This document shows positions 17,315 through 25,493 of a stretch of 64,000 nucleotides of DNA, piece by piece (position 1 is the first letter of the stretch; every line of letters starts with the position of its first letter). The DNA is from CAYUVH01 sp964448135 (GTDB lineage Bacteria > Verrucomicrobiota > Verrucomicrobiia > Limisphaerales > UBA8199): NCBI GenBank assembly GCA_964448135.1, contig CAYUVH010000007.1:248001-312000 (forward strand), read 5' to 3'. Both the position numbers and the translations under genes were made by a program. The notes beneath the pieces are model-generated. The model saw only the letters and a list, made by a program, of their open reading frames with translations, made no database searches and was not told the origin of the DNA.

Positions 17315-20014
17315 GTGAGCATTTACAAAACGCGCGAAGGCGCCCGCCTGCTCGAAAACGAAAATCGCTCCGGCCACTGGAACCGCTGGGGCCCCTACCT
17401 CGCCGAACGCGCCTGGGGCACGGTGCGCGAGGACTACAGCCCCAACGGGGATGCGTGGTCCTATTTTTCCCACGACCAGGCCCGCTCGCGCGCCTATCGC
17501 TGGAACGAGGACGGCCTCGCCGGCATTTGTGATCGCCATCAATATCTTTGCTTCGCCCTGGCCCTCTGGAACGGCCGCGATCCTTTCCTGAAGGAACGCA
17601 TGTTCGGCCTCACCGGGCCCGAGGGAAATCACGGTGAGGATGTGAAGGAGTATTATTTCTACCTCGATAATACGCCCACGCATTCCTACATGAAGTATCT
17701 CTACAAGTATCCGCAGGCGGAATTCCCCTACGAACGCCTGCGGGAAGAGAATCGCAAGCGCGGCAAAAAAGACGGGGAATTCGAGCTCGTGGACACCGGC
17801 ATCTTCGCGGAGAACCGCTATTTCGACGTCATGGTCGAATACGCGAAAGTCACCGCCGAGGACATCCTTTGTCGCATTACCATTTCCAATCGCGGCCCCG
17901 AGGCCGCCCCGATCGACGTGCTGCCCACGCTGTGGTTCCGCAATAACTGGCGCTGGGACGGCAATACCCACCCGCCCGCCATCTCGATTCCGGTCGAGCG
18001 CGCCACGCCGCCGGGTACTTTGCTCGCGAGCCACAACATGCTGGGCGATTACCTGCTTTGCTCCCAGGAAGGCGGCGAGCTGCTTTTCACCGAGAACGAA
18101 ACTAACTGCCCGCTGGTTTTCAATTCGCCGTCGGCCACTTCCTTCGTCAAGGACGCCTTCCACGAATACGTCGTCAAGGGCCGCCGCGAGGCCGTGAACC
18201 CCAGCGGTCGCGGTACTAAAGCCGCCGTGCGCTACCACGCCGATGTCCTCCCCGGCCAGAGTGTCACCTTCGAACTTCGCCTCGCCAGCAAGGAACTCGT
18301 CAATCTCGCCGATCCCTTTACCGGGCTCGCGTCCCAGTTTGACCAGCGCAAAGCCGAGGCTGACGAATTCTACCGCGTCGTCCTCGGCAGCGGACTCAAT
18401 CCCGAGGAAAGCGCCATCGCCCGCCAGGCTTTTGCCGGCCTGCTTTGGTCCAAGCAATATTACCATTTCGTGGTGAAAGACTGGTTGCGCGGCGATCCGG
18501 GAAATCCGCCGCCGCCGCCCGAGCGACACGAAGGGCGCAACCACGATTGGATTCAACTCTTCAGCCGCGACGTGCTGTCGGTGCCCGACAAATGGGAATT
18601 TCCGTGGTTTGCCACCTGGGACCTCGGCTTCCATTGCACGGCGCTCACGCATGTGGACCCGCAGTTCGCCAAGGAGCAGATCATCCTCATGCTCCGCGAA
18701 TGGTACATGCATCCCAATGGCCAGATTCCCGCGTATGAATGGGACTTCGGCGACGTCAATCCACCCGTGCTCGCCCTGTCCGCGCGCGCCGTCTTCGAAA
18801 TGGAGCAGCGCATCACCGGCAAGGCGGACTACCAATTTATCGCGCGCGTGTTCCAAAAGATGCTGCTCAATTTCACGTGGTGGGTGAACCGCAAGGATCC
18901 GCTCGGCAAAAATATTTTCCAGGGCGGTTTCCTGGGCATGGACAACATCGGCGCGTTCGACCGCGGCAAACTTCCGCCCGGCTACATGCTCGGCCAGGCC
19001 GACGGCACGAGCTGGATGGCGGCCTTCGCCAAGACGATGTTCTCGCTGGCGTTGCTCCTTGCCGACCAGGACCCCACTTACGAGGACCTCGCCAGCAAAT
19101 TCTGGGAACACTTCATTTACATCGCCAACTCCATGAACAATCTCCACGACCCGAAGCGTTCGCTTTGGGACGAGGAGGACGGTTTCTTTTACGATCAACT
19201 GATCGCTCCCGATGGTTCGCGCTTTCCGATTCGCGCGCGCACCATGGTTGGCTTTGTGCCGATGTTCGGCGCCACCACCGTGCACGTCGGTGCGTTCGAT
19301 CGCTTCAAGGGCTTCCAACGGCGGCGGCAGTGGTTCGCGGAGCACAAACCCGAGCTGCTGGAAAGTGTCTCACCCATGATGACACCCGGCCCGAATCACA
19401 CCGTAATCCTCGGCCTCGTGCGCCCGGACCAGCTCCGTCGCATGCTCACCCGCATGCTCGATGAAAATGAATTTCTTTCGCCCTACGGCATCCGCGCAGT
19501 TTCCCGCTATCATCTTGAGCACCCGCTGATTTTCAACATCGATGGCCAGGAACACCGCCTCGACTACGAACCCGGCGAATCCCAGACCAATCTCTTCGGC
19601 GGCAACTCGAATTGGCGCGGCCCCGTCTGGATGCCGGTGAATTTTCTGATCATCTTTTCCCTGCGCCAGTATCACCTCTATTACGGTGATTCACTGAAAG
19701 TCGAATGCCCCACCGGCTCAGGCAATTTCATGAATCTTCACCAGGTCGCCAATGAAATCGCCCGTCGCATCTCGAACATATTCCTGCGCGATAAGAATGG
19801 CCGCCGGGCCGTGTTCGGCGATTGCGACTACTTCAATCAAGATCCCAACTGGCGCGATCTCATTCCGTTCTACGAATATTTTCACGGCGACACCGGCCGC
19901 GGCTGCGGCGCCAGCCATCAAACCGGCTGGACCGGCCTCATCGCCCAGGTCTTGATGAGCCGCGGCGCCCGCCCGGAGATCACGCCACTCTGCCACCCAC
20001 CGCAAAAATCCTGA
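17315..20014 (+). CDS. Glucosidase-like protein of the MGH1/GH63 type
   Basis: An 899-residue cytoplasmic-looking protein without a signal peptide. It begins VSIYKTREGARLLENE from the GTG at 17315 and carries NRWGPYLAERAWGTVREDYS near the N-terminus and the EWDFGDVNPPVLALSARAVF, ARTMVGFVPMFG and SNWRGPVWMPVNFLI stretches of the alpha/alpha-barrel, as in MGH1-type mannosylglycerate hydrolases and GH63 glucosidases. Substrate probably a glucosyl oligosaccharide or glycerate glycoside. The open frame extends upstream to 17240, but that portion is translated repeat sequence (LVLGAYSSLAFSLQPLAF), so the GTG start is preferred. The next gene starts 4 nt after its stop. Confidence 0.85.
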   Translation: MSIYKTREGARLLENENRSGHWNRWGPYLAERAWGTVREDYSPNGDAWSYFSHDQARSRAYRWNEDGLAGICDRHQYLCFALALWNGRDPFLKERMFGLTGPEGNHGEDVKEYYFYLDNTPTHSYMKYLYKYPQAEFPYERLREENRKRGKKDGEFELVDTGIFAENRYFDVMVEYAKVTAEDILCRITISNRGPEAAPIDVLPTLWFRNNWRWDGNTHPPAISIPVERATPPGTLLASHNMLGDYLLCSQEGGELLFTENETNCPLVFNSPSATSFVKDAFHEYVVKGRREAVNPSGRGTKAAVRYHADVLPGQSVTFELRLASKELVNLADPFTGLASQFDQRKAEADEFYRVVLGSGLNPEESAIARQAFAGLLWSKQYYHFVVKDWLRGDPGNPPPPPERHEGRNHDWIQLFSRDVLSVPDKWEFPWFATWDLGFHCTALTHVDPQFAKEQIILMLREWYMHPNGQIPAYEWDFGDVNPPVLALSARAVFEMEQRITGKADYQFIARVFQKMLLNFTWWVNRKDPLGKNIFQGGFLGMDNIGAFDRGKLPPGYMLGQADGTSWMAAFAKTMFSLALLLADQDPTYEDLASKFWEHFIYIANSMNNLHDPKRSLWDEEDGFFYDQLIAPDGSRFPIRARTMVGFVPMFGATTVHVGAFDRFKGFQRRRQWFAEHKPELLESVSPMMTPGPNHTVILGLVRPDQLRRMLTRMLDENEFLSPYGIRAVSRYHLEHPLIFNIDGQEHRLDYEPGESQTNLFGGNSNWRGPVWMPVNFLIIFSLRQYHLYYGDSLKVECPTGSGNFMNLHQVANEIARRISNIFLRDKNGRRAVFGDCDYFNQDPNWRDLIPFYEYFHGDTGRGCGASHQTGWTGLIAQVLMSRGARPEITPLCHPPQKS

Positions 20015-20018
20015 CCTC

Positions 20019-20534
20019 ATGCTCGATGCCGGCATCCTGAACGGCTATTTGAAGCGCAACATTGCCGAAATTTGTCCCATTGGTTTCATCAGCCCGGCCG
20101 ACAACCACTGCGCCCACTTTGTCGCGCACGTTCTGCAACTCGATTTCGGTTTTACCTGTGGCCGTGCCTGCAACCGCAAAGGCGGCGCCAACGTCCGGGT
20201 TCACGAAATTTTTGCCCACTGCCCCACCACGCACGAGATCCTCGACCGCCAGACCGACGAAGAAGGCCTGATTTTTGTAAGCGCCAGTTCGAGCTTCAAA
20301 GGTTCTCCCACCCGCCTCGAAAATATCCCCAAAAAGCACCTCGGCCTCCTGCTGGGCAAAAAGGTCTGGCACTACAGCAACTCCAAAAAACAGGTCGTCC
20401 GCGAAAACGTGAAAACATTCGCGAACCACTATCCCAATCAGGAAAACGCCATCTGGTTCGGCTCGCTCCCGGCTGGAAGCCGTCTGCAGGCAGCCGCCGA
20501 GTCAGACTTGAGAAACCTCCGTGACAAAATCTGA
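20019..20534 (+). CDS. Hypothetical protein with NlpC/P60- or CHAP-like Cys motif (171 aa)
   Basis: No firm family. The segment ADNHCAHFVAHVLQLDFG (about 27-44) resembles the Cys-containing helix of NlpC/P60 and CHAP amidase-like domains (N-C-AxFV). A candidate His lies in KKVWHYSNSKK (about 114-124), in the usual order Cys then His. There is no signal peptide, so a cytoplasmic location is likely if it is an enzyme. It follows the glucosidase after 4 nt and is probably cotranscribed. Its last 33 bp overlap the convergent gene. Catalytic function is inferred from two motifs only. Confidence 0.6.
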   Translation: MLDAGILNGYLKRNIAEICPIGFISPADNHCAHFVAHVLQLDFGFTCGRACNRKGGANVRVHEIFAHCPTTHEILDRQTDEEGLIFVSASSSFKGSPTRLENIPKKHLGLLLGKKVWHYSNSKKQVVRENVKTFANHYPNQENAIWFGSLPAGSRLQAAAESDLRNLRDKI

Positions 20535-21128
20535 TCCGAGCGTTTCGACCCACGCTGGCTTCGGATTCCGACCGATCGTTCGGATAAAAAAGAAGTCCGA
20601 CTTCACGCCCCGGATGCGAAAATGACTCTTTCCTTCCGAGGTTTCGCATAACTCGATTCGCAACGGCCCGCCGCCTTTCGGGCATCGCAACGTTCGAACC
20701 TCTGCTGCAGTTCCGCGACGCAGCGTCTCGTGAATGTGCACTTCCTCTCGACTCATGCAATTCCAGCGCCAATAAATCGCGTTGCTCATGCCGAATCTTG
20801 GAATGAGAATCCAATCCCGCACGCCGTCGCCGTCCTGGAGAGCCCAGTCCGTGCTCTCGATCAGGTCTTCGAACTCCGGCTCTCTTTCCAACATGTATGC
20901 TTCCGAAGCCGGAGTGGAGTGGAAGTCCGGCGTCAGCAATGAATCAGCATGCTTGCAGTATTCAACATACGCGCGAATCAAGCTCCTGATCTCAGGGTGG
21001 TTAAAATCAGACGACGGCGTCCAGGTCCCAGAGCAATTCGGAAAGTCGGCGACCCCCTGAATGACCTCGCCGAGCTCCACCTCCTCGTAAAGCAGGACGT
21101 ACCGTCTTGAAGCGGATGGCGGTTTCAT
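20502..21128 (-). CDS. Hypothetical protein with degenerate zinc-ribbon motif (208 aa)
   Basis: From the ATG at 21128 the protein starts MKPPSASRRYVLLYEEVELG. The C-terminal half contains RTLRCPKGGGPLRIELCE, which looks like a CPxCGGPL zinc-ribbon knuckle with one Cys replaced by Gly. No domain family is recognised. The region rich in Trp and acidic residues before it (STDWALQDGDGVRDWILIP) is typical of globular soluble proteins. The frame also opens at 21233, but the extra 35 residues are poorly protein-like. The 3' end overlaps the convergent upstream gene by 33 bp. Confidence 0.6.
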   Translation of the reverse strand: MKPPSASRRYVLLYEEVELGEVIQGVADFPNCSGTWTPSSDFNHPEIRSLIRAYVEYCKHADSLLTPDFHSTPASEAYMLEREPEFEDLIESTDWALQDGDGVRDWILIPRFGMSNAIYWRWNCMSREEVHIHETLRRGTAAEVRTLRCPKGGGPLRIELCETSEGKSHFRIRGVKSDFFFIRTIGRNPKPAWVETLGSDFVTEVSQV

Positions 21129-21412
21129 GGGGTTCCTCTGCACAGCAGGCTGCAACATAACGTAAGAAATAGATATCTGATGAACATGGCCGTAAGCCAA
21201 CTCAAGGATCACCTGCCGCCGCGAACAGTGCACCGCGTACGCGAACAGAGTGCCCTCGCAACGTCGAGTGAAACGACCTCATTAGACATCGTCGTAATAT
21301 TTGACGCCTTTTGGGCCGGGTCAATGAGTGGACCAGCCATCAAGAAATTCAATGGCGCCTGCCTATTTATCAATTAACAGACACCGCCGAAATCAGCTTA
21401 CGGTCCCGCGGA

Positions 21413-21769
21413 GTGAAAACGCACGCCCGAAAATTTGCCATTTGCATTGCCGGCCTTTACCTGGCTTGGGGACTCTTTGCGTATTTTGGCAGCCTGGGAA
21501 CTGAAGGCCACGATTGGTGGCCGTTGACTCTGTACTTTGTCATCTGGCCCCTCGGTCTGATATTCGAATTGGTCTCCACTGCCATCTGGGACCAGATTTT
21601 TCCCCACTCCGCGCCGGCGTGGGCCTGGCAGTCATATGATTGCGTGGCGGGCATTTTTTATCTCGGGATCGGCACCTTGTGGGTCTGGTATTTGAGCCGT
21701 GCGTTTGTCCGTGGCACCGGGTGGACCTGGCGTCGCCTCCAGTCCGGGCGTGCATCGCAGCAGGGATGA
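21413..21769 (+). CDS. Small membrane protein (118 aa)
   Basis: A GTG at 21413 gives a protein starting VKTHARKFAICIAGLYLAWG with three hydrophobic segments (about 8-25, 32-56 and 72-95), separated by short polar loops, and a basic C-terminus. Trp-rich helices (WGLFAYFGSLG, WPLTLYFVIWPLGLIFEL) are typical of small inner-membrane proteins. No family recognised. A longer frame from 21311 exists but adds a polar, non-membrane segment. It lies 80 nt upstream of mlaE on the same strand, although a link to that operon is not evident. Confidence 0.5.
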   Translation: MKTHARKFAICIAGLYLAWGLFAYFGSLGTEGHDWWPLTLYFVIWPLGLIFELVSTAIWDQIFPHSAPAWAWQSYDCVAGIFYLGIGTLWVWYLSRAFVRGTGWTWRRLQSGRASQQG

Positions 21770-21849
21770 TGCGTTCCATTTTGCGCCCTGATGCTTGCGC
21801 CTTAGGTTGTCCGACATTAGGCTGGGGCCACCCGGATTCGCTGTAACCG

Positions 21850-22992
21850 ATGCCTGATATTGCCAAACCGCCGGAGTTGGTCGTGCGCTGGAAATCTCCC
21901 GGCGCACTGCTGGCCGTCATCTCGGGTGATTGGCGCACCCGGGCCTCGCTGCCCGGCATCGAATCCGTCCAATCCCATCTCGCCGGTGAGGCCAGCTCCA
22001 AATCGCTTGAATTTGATTCCACGGCCCTCGGCACCTGGGATTCGCGGCTCGTCGCGTTTCTGGCCCGTTGCCACGAATTGTGCGACGAGAAAAAACTCCA
22101 GTTCCTCGAAGCGGGCCTGCCCGAAAATCTTCGCGGCCTCCTCCGCCTCGCCGATGCGGTCCCCGAGACCAAGGACGCCCGCGGCCACACGCCGGCGGCG
22201 CCGTTCCTGCAACGCATTGGCGACGCCGGTATCCGGGCCTGGGACGAATCCATCAGCTTCTTCACCTTCCTCGGCGAAAACCTCCAGGCCCTCGGCAAAC
22301 TCATTCGGGGCAAGGCGCAATTCCGCTCGTCGGACACCTTCCTGGTCATGCAAGAATGCGGGCCGCAGGCGCTGGGCATTGTCGCGCTGATCAATTTTCT
22401 CGTCGGCCTGATTCTGGCATTCGTCGGCGCCACCACGCTGCGTCAGTTCGGGGCTTCCGTTTACGTCGCGGACATGGTGGCCATCGGCACGGTGCGGGAA
22501 ATGGGTTGCATCATGACGGGCATCATTCTCTGCGGCCGCACCGGGGCGGCGTTCGCGGCGCAAATCGGCACCATGAAGGTGAACGAGGAAATCACCGCGT
22601 TGCAAACCTTCGGCATTTCGCCGGTCGAATTTCTCGTCCTGCCCCGGATGATCGCGCTCATCCTCATGATGCCGCTCTTGTGCGTGTTCGCGGATTTGAT
22701 CGCGATTTCGGGCGGCTATTTCGTTTCGGTGGGCATGCTCGATGTCACCCCGGCCGCTTACCTGGGGCGGACTTTGCACGCCATCAAACTGTCCAGCTTC
22801 CTGCTTGGCATCGGCAAGGGCGCGTTCTTCGGCTTTATCGTGGCCTACACCGGCTGCCTGCGCGGCATGCAATGCGGCTCCAATGCCGCCGCCGTCGGCG
22901 AGGCCACCACCCGGGCCGTCGTCGCCGGCATCACCGCCATCATCGCGTCCGACGGCATCTTCGCGGTCATCTGCAATGCCGTGAACCTTTGA
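21850..22992 (+). CDS. mlaE: MlaE-type ABC permease with fused N-terminal STAS (MlaB-like) domain
   Basis: Permease of an MCE/Mla lipid transporter in the inner membrane. Residues 1 to about 110 resemble a STAS domain (LLAVISGDWRTRASLP, LEFDSTALGTWDSRLVAFL), the counterpart of separate MlaB. The MlaE domain (about 125-380) carries the conserved loop GTVREMGCIMTGIILCGRTG, then AAQIGTMKVNEEITALQTFG and LPRMIALILMMPLL. STAS-MlaE fusion is known in other phyla. It is the first gene of mlaE-mlaF-mlaD-lipoprotein, 9 nt before mlaF. The complex moves phospholipids between membranes; direction is not decided by sequence. Confidence 0.93.
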   Translation: MPDIAKPPELVVRWKSPGALLAVISGDWRTRASLPGIESVQSHLAGEASSKSLEFDSTALGTWDSRLVAFLARCHELCDEKKLQFLEAGLPENLRGLLRLADAVPETKDARGHTPAAPFLQRIGDAGIRAWDESISFFTFLGENLQALGKLIRGKAQFRSSDTFLVMQECGPQALGIVALINFLVGLILAFVGATTLRQFGASVYVADMVAIGTVREMGCIMTGIILCGRTGAAFAAQIGTMKVNEEITALQTFGISPVEFLVLPRMIALILMMPLLCVFADLIAISGGYFVSVGMLDVTPAAYLGRTLHAIKLSSFLLGIGKGAFFGFIVAYTGCLRGMQCGSNAAAVGEATTRAVVAGITAIIASDGIFAVICNAVNL

Positions 22993-23001
22993 ACGAATTC
23001 C

Positions 23002-23820
23002 ATGCCGGACCCGGAAACCAAAATCGAAATCAAAGACCTCACGATGGCCTACGGCTCCTTCGTGGTCATGCGCAACATCAACGCGAGCATCAAGCGCGGC
23101 TCGATTTTTGTGGTCATGGGCGGGAGCGGTTGCGGCAAAAGCACCCTGCTCCGTCATCTCATCGGCCTGCGCCGTCCCGCCCAGGGCGACGTCCTCTACG
23201 ATGGCCGCAGTTTTTGGAACGCCACCGATGAAGAGCGCCAGATCCAACTGCGCAAATTCGGCGTACTCTTCCAAGGTGGCGCGCTCTGGAGCTCGATGAC
23301 ACTGGCCGAAAACGTCGCCCTGCCCCTCAGCGAATACACTGACCTTTCGGCATCCGACATCCAGGACGTGGTGCGCCTCAAGCTGGCACTGGTCGGCCTG
23401 AAAGGTTTCGAAGATTTTTATCCATCCGAAATCTCCGGCGGCATGTGCAAGCGGGCCGGCCTCGCCCGCGCCATGGCGCTGGATCCGGAAATCCTCTTTT
23501 TCGACGAGCCTTCGGCCGGGCTGGACCCCATCAGTTCGCGTAATCTGGACCAGTTGATCCTGGCCTTGCGGGACAGCCTCGGCACCACCATCGTGGTGGT
23601 TACGCACGAACTGGCCAGCATCTTCACGATCGCGGACGATTCGATATTCCTCGATGCCGAATCGCGCACCGTGCTCGCCCAGGGCAATCCCCGGGAACTC
23701 CGCGACCATCCGCCCGATCCGAAGCTGCGCCGATTTCTCACGCGCGGAGCATCGTCCAGTGATACAGAGACCTCAGCGGCGTCCGGCCAACGGCCGCTAA
23801 CTCAAGCCACTCATCCATGA
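23002..23820 (+). CDS. mlaF: MlaF-type ABC ATP-binding protein
   Basis: ATPase of the Mla lipid transporter. The 272-residue protein has Walker A GGSGCGKST (about 37-45), the ABC signature SGGMCKRAGLARA, Walker B EILFFDEPSAGLDP and the switch His in VVVTHELASI. The variant signature (SGGM rather than SGGQ) is usual in MlaF. An extra C-terminal tail of about 40 residues follows the last family motif. The stop overlaps the mlaD start by 4 nt (ATGA), so translation is coupled. Confidence 0.95.
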   Translation: MPDPETKIEIKDLTMAYGSFVVMRNINASIKRGSIFVVMGGSGCGKSTLLRHLIGLRRPAQGDVLYDGRSFWNATDEERQIQLRKFGVLFQGGALWSSMTLAENVALPLSEYTDLSASDIQDVVRLKLALVGLKGFEDFYPSEISGGMCKRAGLARAMALDPEILFFDEPSAGLDPISSRNLDQLILALRDSLGTTIVVVTHELASIFTIADDSIFLDAESRTVLAQGNPRELRDHPPDPKLRRFLTRGASSSDTETSAASGQRPLTQATHP

Positions 23821-24803
23821 GCAAGAAAGCCAGTCCCACAGCCATCGGTTTGTTTGTTGTCATCGGCGTCAGCCTGGGGGTGATCGCCCTGATCATCTTC
23901 AGCTCCGGCCGGCTCTTCAGCAAACAGGACAAATTCATCCTCTATTTCAACGCGTCCCTGAAAGGCCTGAACGTCGGGGCGCCGGTCAAAATGCGTGGCG
24001 TCACCATCGGTTCGGTTTACGAAGTCCTCATCGCCCACAACCAGACCACGAACGATTTCGCCATGCCCGTCATCATCGAGGTGGACGAAAAACTCGTCCG
24101 CGCCAAAACCGACCGCAACATCAATCTGGATAGCGATACTTTTGTGAATCAGGCGATCCGGCGCGGCCTGCGCGGCAAGCTCGATACGGACAGCCTGGTG
24201 ACCGGCGTCCTCTATGTGGAACTCGAAATGATGCCCTTTCCCCCGCCGGCGGTCTTCCACCAGATCAAACAGGAATACACCGAAATTCCCACCGCCCCCA
24301 CGGAGATCCAGCAGTTGCTGGCGAATCTGGCCCATCTCGACCTGAGCGGTATCTCGGAGAAACTCAACGCGCTCTTGGGCCGCCTCGACACCGCGCTCTC
24401 CCAACTCAACGTGCGCGAAATCAACGCCGGCGTGACCAACATCCTCATCTCCGTGGATAAGCTGATCAATACGCCCCAGCTCACCAACGCCCTGACCGAG
24501 GTGAATTATCTGATCGCCGATCTGCGCTCCACCGTCGCCCGGCTGGATCATCGCATCGATCCGATGGCCGACGGCGTCACCAATGTCCTGCACGACGCGC
24601 AAGTTACCTTGCAGGATCTGCGCCATGGCCTGAACGGCCTTTCGGGCATGGTGGAACCGGACGCACCCTTCCGCACCGATATCACCGATGCCCTCGACCA
24701 GCTCGGTCGCGCTGCCCAGGCCGTGGCCGATCTCGCCGAATTCCTGCAGCGAAACCCCAACGCCCTGATCACCGGAAGAAAATCATCCTCCAGCCAGCCA
24801 TGA
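23817..24803 (+). CDS. mlaD: MCE-domain lipid-transport protein, MlaD family
   Basis: Periplasmic substrate-binding component anchored in the inner membrane. One N-terminal transmembrane helix (about 10-30, IGLFVVIGVSLGVIALIIF) precedes the MCE domain (about 40-125: LYFNASLKGLNVGAPVKMRG, VTIGSVYEV). A long helical tail with repeated coil-like segments (about 155-310) is longer than in E. coli MlaD (about 180 aa) and may form a needle or bridge as in PqiB-type proteins. It overlaps mlaF and the next gene by 4 nt each. Confidence 0.93.
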   Translation: MSKKASPTAIGLFVVIGVSLGVIALIIFSSGRLFSKQDKFILYFNASLKGLNVGAPVKMRGVTIGSVYEVLIAHNQTTNDFAMPVIIEVDEKLVRAKTDRNINLDSDTFVNQAIRRGLRGKLDTDSLVTGVLYVELEMMPFPPPAVFHQIKQEYTEIPTAPTEIQQLLANLAHLDLSGISEKLNALLGRLDTALSQLNVREINAGVTNILISVDKLINTPQLTNALTEVNYLIADLRSTVARLDHRIDPMADGVTNVLHDAQVTLQDLRHGLNGLSGMVEPDAPFRTDITDALDQLGRAAQAVADLAEFLQRNPNALITGRKSSSSQP

Positions 24804-25429
24804 AATTACGACGACTACCCGCTTTGGCCGCCATCTCCCTGTGCGTCCTCGCCGCCGGCTGCATTTTCAAGCCGACGACGGTCACCACCCACAGCTATAT
24901 CCTGTCGCCGCTGGCCGCCGCTGAGGACAGCGCCCCGGCCAGCCACCTGGCCATTGGGGTGGGGATAGTGAAATTGCCTCCGTATCTTCTGCGCCGTTCG
25001 GTGGCGGTGCGCGAAGGCACGAACGAGGTTCGCTACCTCGAGGGCTCGCTTTGGGCCGAGTATCTCGATCAATCCTTCCAGCGCACACTGGCCGCCAACC
25101 TCTCCCGGCTCTTGCATACCGACCGCATCCGCCAATCCGCCTGGCAACGCCATGAGATTTCCCTCGCCGTGTATGTTTCGATCGAACGATTCGACGTGAA
25201 CCAGGAAGGGGTGGGCGTGCTCAGCGCCTGGTGGCGCCTCACCAGCCCGGGCGGTGATAAAGTCCTCAAAAGCGGCCAAAGCGACCTGCGCATCGAGGGT
25301 CCCAAACCGACCGAAAATGCCGGGTCAATCGTCCGCACGCTGAGTGAATTGAACGCGCAACTCAGCCAGACGATCGCGCAAGCCATTGGCGCCTTGCCGC
25401 CGGGTGACATCTCCCAATCGCAACCATAA
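24800..25429 (+). CDS. ABC-type transport auxiliary lipoprotein (PqiC family)
   Basis: A 209-residue outer-membrane lipoprotein. The signal peptide ends with the lipobox LAAGC (Cys22). The following part matches the PqiC/auxiliary lipoprotein fold: YILSPL near residue 34, GVGIVKLPPYLLRR (about 54-67), EVRYLEGSLWAEYLDQSF and later SLAVYVSIERFDVN. Such lipoproteins pair with MCE proteins at the outer membrane. It is the last gene of the operon, coupled to mlaD by a 4-nt overlap, so this Mla system looks like a mixture of Mla and Pqi parts. Confidence 0.85.
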   Translation: MKLRRLPALAAISLCVLAAGCIFKPTTVTTHSYILSPLAAAEDSAPASHLAIGVGIVKLPPYLLRRSVAVREGTNEVRYLEGSLWAEYLDQSFQRTLAANLSRLLHTDRIRQSAWQRHEISLAVYVSIERFDVNQEGVGVLSAWWRLTSPGGDKVLKSGQSDLRIEGPKPTENAGSIVRTLSELNAQLSQTIAQAIGALPPGDISQSQP

Positions 25430-25493
25430 TCTTCTGGCGAACCCGTCTCGTGACTGCTACGCTCCGCGGCAATCAGAGTAGAAAAAGTTCCAT

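Noticed and set aside
21180..21377. 66-codon frame upstream of the small membrane protein
   Set aside because: No ribosome binding site, no domain, and poor amino acid composition. The region was also considered as an integron attC site, but the GTTRRRY core pairs could not be found.
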